The notes under the pieces are model-generated. The model was not told where the DNA came from. It saw nothing but the letters and a program-made list of their open reading frames with translations, and did no database searches. A stretch of DNA of 64,000 nucleotides from contig VJWN01000001.1 in the NCBI GenBank assembly GCA_007644065.1, forward strand, positions 1,812,340-1,876,339, read 5' to 3'. Both the position numbers and the translations under genes were made by a program. Below are positions 58,825 through 64,000 of the stretch, one piece after another (position 1 is the stretch's first letter; each line of letters starts with the position of its first letter). The stretch comes from Margaritispora aquatica. Lineage: Eukaryota; Ascomycota; Leotiomycetes; Helotiales; Discinellaceae.

Positions 58825-60141
58825 GCAAGCATCTCAGTGCTGATTCCTGAACACGGCAGACTGATACACAGGCGATGTGATCTCCGTATTGCATCACCAC
58901 ACGACAATCCGGAGAAGTTTCAAGAAGAATTTGTTCTTTTTATGAGAAAGAAACAAAGTGTTCACAAAGAAATATGATATGACGAATCATCTAATAATGA
59001 GAGTTTGTTCACATGTCATGTATGCACTGCTGTCAGGAATTTTAGGCCTTTGATGACCTGCCTTAGCAGAACTCTTTTAATCAACTGGCTGTGGTTTCGA
59101 AGCTCAAAGGACAAGCTCAAAATGCTACACCACAGATGATGGTGGGTCAGTTTTTCGTACTCTATTAAGTCGAAATAGAGTTAAGGTTCTCGAGTCAGTC
59201 CGCTCTCGGTCGGACAAAATAAAGGGATGAAATAGATTGCAAGTGGGTGAACAAACTTTGCTCGTTTGACATGATGCCATCGTGGCAGGATCAAGCTTTC
59301 TATCTAGCTCCATTATCACTCCATTATCAATTTGTGGACTTTTCAAACAAGCAAAGAAAGGCGAGTCAAGACAGCATAAAGTTTCCCCCCACATCATTGA
59401 TCAGCGCTCGTTCGCATGTTCTGAGTCGACGAGACATCACGGCACTTGAGATTGATTGACAGTTCGCGCTCGGCAGTGAGAAACATATTCTGACAATAGT
59501 GTCGGCCGAAACGTATCAGAGGGTCAATGAGATTTCTGCTCTCCACAGGTTATGATACTGGAGGTGTGTAACCAACCAGTCGTTCCTCACAAATGCTGAC
59601 ATTACTCCCAAATAGTGCATTTGAGGGCAATCTAGTACATACTTTAGCCGAGATGTTAAGGTTATTGGCCAGACTTCTAGACTGACCCGTTCAGTTCACT
59701 CCAAGTCAACGTCTGTGCAACAGGCTCAAAAACAAAATAGCTCTATAGCCAATGATAATCCGAGTTCCCACGAGGACTGGCTCAAGGGATTCAAGAGAAG
59801 AAAGTATACATATTTACATTTTCTAGATAACTGTCGAATGAATCAAACCAATGTGTTTCCAGTATCTTCTCTCAATCCTAAGCATGATAAATCTCAGCAT
59901 AAGGAAGGATTTATTTCATAGGATCTTAGAATGAATCCTCAGCTCCTTTCAGAGATTCGATCCAGAAATCCCAATTTCTTTCTTCATTCGAAATGAGCCT
60001 GAGAGAGCACGGCCATAATTACAACTCAAGCCCAAGCCGGAGAAGGCTTTCCTAACCAAGGCTCAAGCGGTTTCATTTTGCTCATGGCCCTGCGTTCTTA
60101 CCGGGACCCCCAACTCACCAACGTCGTGCCTCATGAGCCAG

Positions 60142-60198
60142 GGTCCTGGTCTTGGTCCTGGTCTTGGTCCTGGTCCTGGTCCTGGTCCTGGTCCTGGC
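60142..60198. repeat. TCCTGG/TCTTGG hexanucleotide minisatellite
   Basis: Nine or so tandem hexamers. Because the unit is a multiple of three, all frames stay open and encode dipeptide runs (Ser-Trp, Val-Leu, Pro-Gly, Gln-Asp and others on the two strands). Confidence 0.85.
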
Positions 60199-60788
60199 TC
60201 GACTTCGCTTTGGACAAATGCACAGCTCCTTTTTTGAAGATATCCACTCCACCAGCCAGCAACCAACAAAGAAGGAGGTCTGTTGGCTGAGTGGTGTCTC
60301 GGACGCCACAGCGTTCATGGACGACTCGGCTTCCCATAACTACGTAGGTATGAACGAACCTGCAGGCTTCGGCGTGCTTCCTGGCCATCCCGGTTTGCAT
60401 CTATATCGGTAGGGATTCTCACTATCATATCAGCAGGGTGACTACGATCGCCTCCGTCCTCCCGGGGTCGTCGAGGGTCAGGCAGGTCCATGTGTTTGGT
60501 GCCTCCTCCCTGTTTGTGAGAGCTTGTTGCACCCAGCCCATGAGTCCAGAAGTATATCTTCCGCTGGTCTGGCATTTGCAATTTCATCCTCCGTCTGGGC
60601 CTTGTTCATAGAGAGGTCCTAGAGCTCCAAGAAGTTATTCTATATCTAACTTGTATACCCACCTCCCATACCATTCAGTTATCCAGGTTTCGTCTTTGCT
60701 TGTCTCAAGAATCTTTATCGTATAGTATTTGTGGAGTCGTGTCTCTCAGCAAGTCAGATCAACTGAACCTCCCGGGACCAAGTTCCAA

Positions 60789-63142
60789 ATGGCCCACATC
60801 GCCGATCTTATGGTGGAAGCAGAGACAACTATGGGACTGAATAACTATATAGCTCGAGAGCTCTCACCATCTCCAGTACAAGATGTAGTACGTACTGCAA
60901 TTGCTCCCAACTTCGAGTGCTCAGCGCTCACAAGAATCAAGGTTACCGAAACTGCAACTGCAACATCTCAGGCGGAAGAGAGAGAGAAGTTTGTGTGGCG
61001 GATGCACCAACCAACCGAGAGTCGAAAGTACCAACTGTTTCCATCCAAAGATAAGCTGTCTATAGCTGCAAAGAAGAGCCAAGAAGATATGCTGCTCAGC
61101 GGGAGCTCAGACAAGGCACAGTCAATATTAGGCACTTCGGCGAGAGGAAGGGCAAAGGAACCGACATTGGTAAGGAGGAGGAAAGTGAGTGTACCAGAAT
61201 TGGGACCCACGCCAATGACAACGGTTCAAGAGATTGCTATGGACTCGCGTGAGTGCTACTTGTAACCATGAAAGAACTGAACTAATTGTGTATAGCTACA
61301 ATTCCAGGCCGCCCAGCGCTACACGAAAGATCAATAAGTGCACCTGGTAATTGGAGGCAGCATCCGTTCGGAGAGAGCATGCTATCATGCATCTCAGGCC
61401 CAGCGCTGGATGAGAACGCAGAGATGATCCTCGACGATTCGGCACAGGAGGAGAACTTGGGCAATCACCTATCTAGAACATTCACACCTTCACCTCCAAC
61501 CAGACAGCCTCTGTCCCCTAAGACACTGGCACCACTTGTTATCCCTACTACCTCTTCCCATAGGCTCAATAGCAGGAGTTCTTCGAGACTGAGGTCAGGA
61601 AGCATTCCTCCAGATGTCCCACCAAAGTCGGCACATACACGAGAAGGTACATCTCCTTACCCAAGAGCATCGCCCTACACACCCATGTCCGCTTCTTCTC
61701 TGCTGTCCAACTCAACGGCACCGACATCAGTTGCCAACACACCAAATTCAGCATTTCCAGCTATCAAAGAGGGCCGCACATCCTCTCCAACTCCCCAGCC
61801 GTGGAGCTCAACAGCCACATTAATTCCCTCGCTACCTACGAGGTCAACAACGCCAACCCCTAACTTCACATCATCCTCGGCGGGGAATGGGGGTCATTCT
61901 CGAAACCAATCCGATGCCACTCTTGCCGAGACCTCTCACCAACGCTCAAATACCCACTCACATATTCACTCCCACCGACGCCACGAGTCCGAATCATCCG
62001 CTTCAATCATTGACCGCGGACGCCCCAAAAAACGCTCAGACATTTCTCCCTCCACCAACACCTCTCCTGTCAAGGCTATTAGCCGCTCGCAGTCCAAATC
62101 TGGACGATCCCTCTCAGTCTCTAACGTCACCTGCACCTCATCATCAACGGAGCAGAACACTGCTTCCACGGAAGCAAAAGATCAGACTGCTGTAGCAAAG
62201 TCACAAGCGAAAGCTGATGCTCAGCACGCATTTGAGCACTTGCCCACAGGCGTTCGGCCACACCTCGCACCTAATCACCTCCCATTGTCTGAGCTTGCTC
62301 TCTTGAAGAAGCAGGCTCTTGGTCAAGCATCTCGCTTCCAAGTCCTGCCCACTCACAGTGTTGAGGCTCTGTCACGTGAACTTCGTGCTTTAGACGAGCG
62401 TTGTGAATACTTGCGCAAGACTCACCGATCGCTTAGATCTGGCCGTCGCAACTTGCATGAAAGAATCTGCAATTACCTTCGAGGTGAGCGCACAGCTGTG
62501 TTCTCACGCGAAAGCCTGCTTCGACAAGAAGAGGCTTTGAGTGAGCTTGACAATAGCATTGATGATTGGGTCGCAAAGCTCGAGCAGGCTGAGAACAGGA
62601 GGACCAGAGTCAGACAAAAGTTGTTGGAGCACGTCGCTGCTGCCTTGATCATTCCCGAGCCACCAGCGAGCGGGTTAGCCTTGACCAACTTGACTGCGTT
62701 GACCTCACCATCTGTGAGCGTGGCCACATCAAAGGCACACGTCGTTACCATGGCTGTCGCTGAAGTCGCAGCTGATCCCAACACACCACCGCGGAGCCCA
62801 ACCAAAGGCCAGAGTCCCGAGCGTCTCGAGCGCGTTGTTGAGGAAGTGAAATTCTCCTCGCCGGAACCCAAGCGTGGTGGGCGCCATGTAGAGAGTATTC
62901 GCATCTACGCGGATGACCTTCTCTTTGATGCGCTCCTCGCTGATGTCGAGGAGGAGATTGAGCGCATGGGTGTCGATGCCGCTGAGCGCGAACAAGAGGA
63001 GGAGAAGGAGAAGATCAAGGAGATGGAAAAGTTGGTTGAGATCAAAAAGGATGATGTTCTCAGCCCGGGAATTAGATTGCATGCAGTCGCTTTCGAAGGC
63101 ATGGTGGCACATAAGAAGAGTTATGGCACCCTACGTGTTTAA
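60789..63142 (+). CDS. uds1: Uds1-domain protein (up-regulated during septation)
   Basis: Two exons, 60789-61248 and 61296-63142; 2307 nt, 768 residues. The start MAHIADLMVEAETTMGLNNY is the first in-frame ATG. Residues 1-150 are moderately charged; 160-450 are Ser/Thr/Pro/His-rich and disordered. At about 464-606 lies a helical domain with the features of the Uds1 family: GVRPHLAPNHLPLSELALLK, EALSRELRALDERCEYLRKT, HRSLRSGRRNLHERICNYLR and SIDDWVAKLEQAENRRTRVR. It ends in a Glu/Lys coiled coil (about 700-745). Family members are linked to septation in fission yeast by expression; in filamentous fungi the role is uncertain, perhaps cell-cycle or septum related. The family assignment rests on memory of the domain pattern. 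Confidence 0.82.
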
Positions 63143-63811
63143 TAAGTGCGGGTGGTGGGATGATTATGATACGATATCATGGCTGATGAGGCGACGTTCT
63201 TGTATATACCTTTGCTTTTACACTCCTTTTGGCGTTGATATCACATTGCCTGGCGCTGGTTGGGGGGGCTGTTTGTCTTTTTGGGAGGTGCTACTACTAT
63301 GTCCATGGATTGGACTTCCATTTGTCTGGAGCTTGGAAGGAAAAGGTGTATCATAAAATCAGTACACACAGTGTCTGCATAACAAGTAAGAAAAATTAAA
63401 ATAAATCTACATCCCAGTGTTCCAACCCGAAGTGAATAAAGTCGCCTGGCAAGCAATAAAGTCTACCTTATACCAGGATTTTTTGCATATTGCAGAAAAG
63501 AGTTTAGAAATTTACCCACACTAATGTTGAGCTTCATTGGACCGCTTTTTCAAGCTAGCAGGTATTCCTTCTGCCCCTGATCTCTATGACCCTCTCCTAG
63601 AGACAATCTAAAGATTCCCGAAAGATGCAATTGAGCATGCATATTGATGCGGTACTAAATCTATGAACAGGATATTTAGGAATAGTGCCATCAGCCATCT
63701 AGTGCTAGGTGATGAAATCAGGAAGTGGTATATTCGCTATCTCTACATACGTCTTATGATCTCATATCCTACACTACAACCCAAATGTTCAACTCCGCAC
63801 CAACTGTCTTT
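63143..63811. other. Convergent 3' intergenic region
   Basis: The Uds1 gene (+) and the edge gene (-) end facing each other. No further gene seen. Confidence 0.5.
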
Positions 63812-63973
63812 TCACTTATCCAGCCCCGACATCTTTCTGATATCCGCATTTCGTACTGTCCTCCCCTCGCCCTCAACTAAGCGACCTGCGACACTCACTG
63901 GGCCACCATCGCCCATCGCTAGTTCAACCATGACCTTGCCCATCTCTCTTGTCGGCGTCATCATGGAGGGTAC
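63812..63973 (-). CDS. Last exon of an NAD(P)-binding, HTATIP2/epimerase-like protein (partial)
   Basis: On the minus strand TTTCTAG precedes an open frame of 53 codons and a stop at 63814-63812. It reads MMTPTREMGKVMVELAMGDG, then a VAGRLVEGEGRTVRNADIR segment and KMSGLDK. The pattern TP.E.(L/M)GKV...LAMGDG...GEGRT.RN..(I/M)R is what I associate with the C-terminal end of fungal short-chain NAD(P)-binding proteins related to HTATIP2/nucleoside-sugar epimerases. The rest of the gene is beyond the right edge, so the Rossmann motif cannot be checked. Confidence 0.6.
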   Translation of the reverse strand, partial: VPSMMTPTREMGKVMVELAMGDGGPVSVAGRLVEGEGRTVRNADIRKMSGLDK

Positions 63974-64000
63974 CTAGAAATCAAAAGCCCGAGTCAGCGA

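Larger units (their letters stand above)
53898..60788. other. 6.9-kb gene-poor, repeat-rich region
   Basis: No gene can be supported firmly over nearly 7 kb. Numerous 60-160-codon frames on both strands overlap each other; none shows a known motif or credible splice partner. Repeats include an ACATGGACAGGA array (about 57275-57333), GTTC units (57453-57505) and a TCCTGG array (60142-60198). A slightly gene-like GC-rich patch lies at 58480-58830 (listed separately). The 300 bases before 60789 are probably the promoter and leader of the Uds1 gene. Confidence 0.5.

Noticed and set aside
60078..60412. ORFs with Ser-Trp or Val-Leu runs as real proteins
   Set aside because: They result from a hexanucleotide repeat that keeps all frames open.
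1..64000. Secondary-metabolite gene cluster
   Set aside because: A methyltransferase, an FAD oxidoreductase, a MATE carrier and Zn2Cys6 factors are present, but they are scattered among housekeeping genes and no PKS, NRPS, terpene or DMAT backbone gene is seen.
1..64000. CRISPR arrays, rRNA or tRNA genes
   Set aside because: None found by eye; no spaced direct repeats of CRISPR type and no convincing tRNA B-box with a matching acceptor stem.

Overview
The window is nuclear DNA of a filamentous ascomycete (Pezizomycotina). Most genes carry one to five short spliceosomal introns (mostly 42-80 nt, GT-AG, CTAAC/CTGAC-type branch sites). Two genes encode Zn2Cys6 transcription factors, and there is an ergosterol-pathway gene, an ERC1-type MATE carrier, a LaeA-like methyltransferase and an ankyrin protein with a fungal STAND-type N-terminus. 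Genes are spaced by 0.5-7 kb of non-coding DNA rich in microsatellites. A placement in Leotiomycetes/Helotiales is only an impression from base composition and protein flavour.

Layout. 0-8 kb: a secreted FAD-linked oxidoreductase (+), an AT-rich element with short inverted ends, and a single-pass membrane protein with a PPxY tail (-). 8.7-10.2 kb: a secreted ureohydrolase/agmatinase in six exons (-). 13.3-18 kb: a large disordered protein (+) and a UPF0390-type small basic protein (+). 18.9-25.6 kb: a Zn2Cys6 factor and a MATE transporter (both +). 30.2-34.7 kb: a LaeA-like methyltransferase (-) and a PLP decarboxylase (+), head to head. 35.2-37.3 kb: an ankyrin protein (+). 38.4-44.5 kb: an RNF10/Mag2-type RING E3 (-) and a Ubp3/USP10-type deubiquitinase (+), head to head across about 1 kb. 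45.7-47.6 kb: ERG4 (+). 48.5-53.9 kb: a second Zn2Cys6 factor (-) and leukotriene-A4-hydrolase-type M1 aminopeptidase (-). 53.9-60.8 kb: gene-poor, repeat-rich DNA. 60.8-63.1 kb: a Uds1-domain protein (+). At the right edge lies the last exon of an NAD(P)-binding-type gene (-) that runs out of the window.

Most genes are ordinary housekeeping or accessory loci with no evident shared pathway; no PKS, NRPS or terpene backbone gene was seen. The most notable arrangement is the divergent E3/deubiquitinase pair. In animals and yeast the two families add and remove regulatory ubiquitin on the same 40S ribosomal proteins (uS3, uS5), so this looks like a writer/eraser pair sharing one intergenic promoter that contains an inverted GTCACGT/ACGTGAC element. 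Exon structures were joined by hand; for nearly all multi-exon genes the summed exons give an uninterrupted frame, which supports the models.
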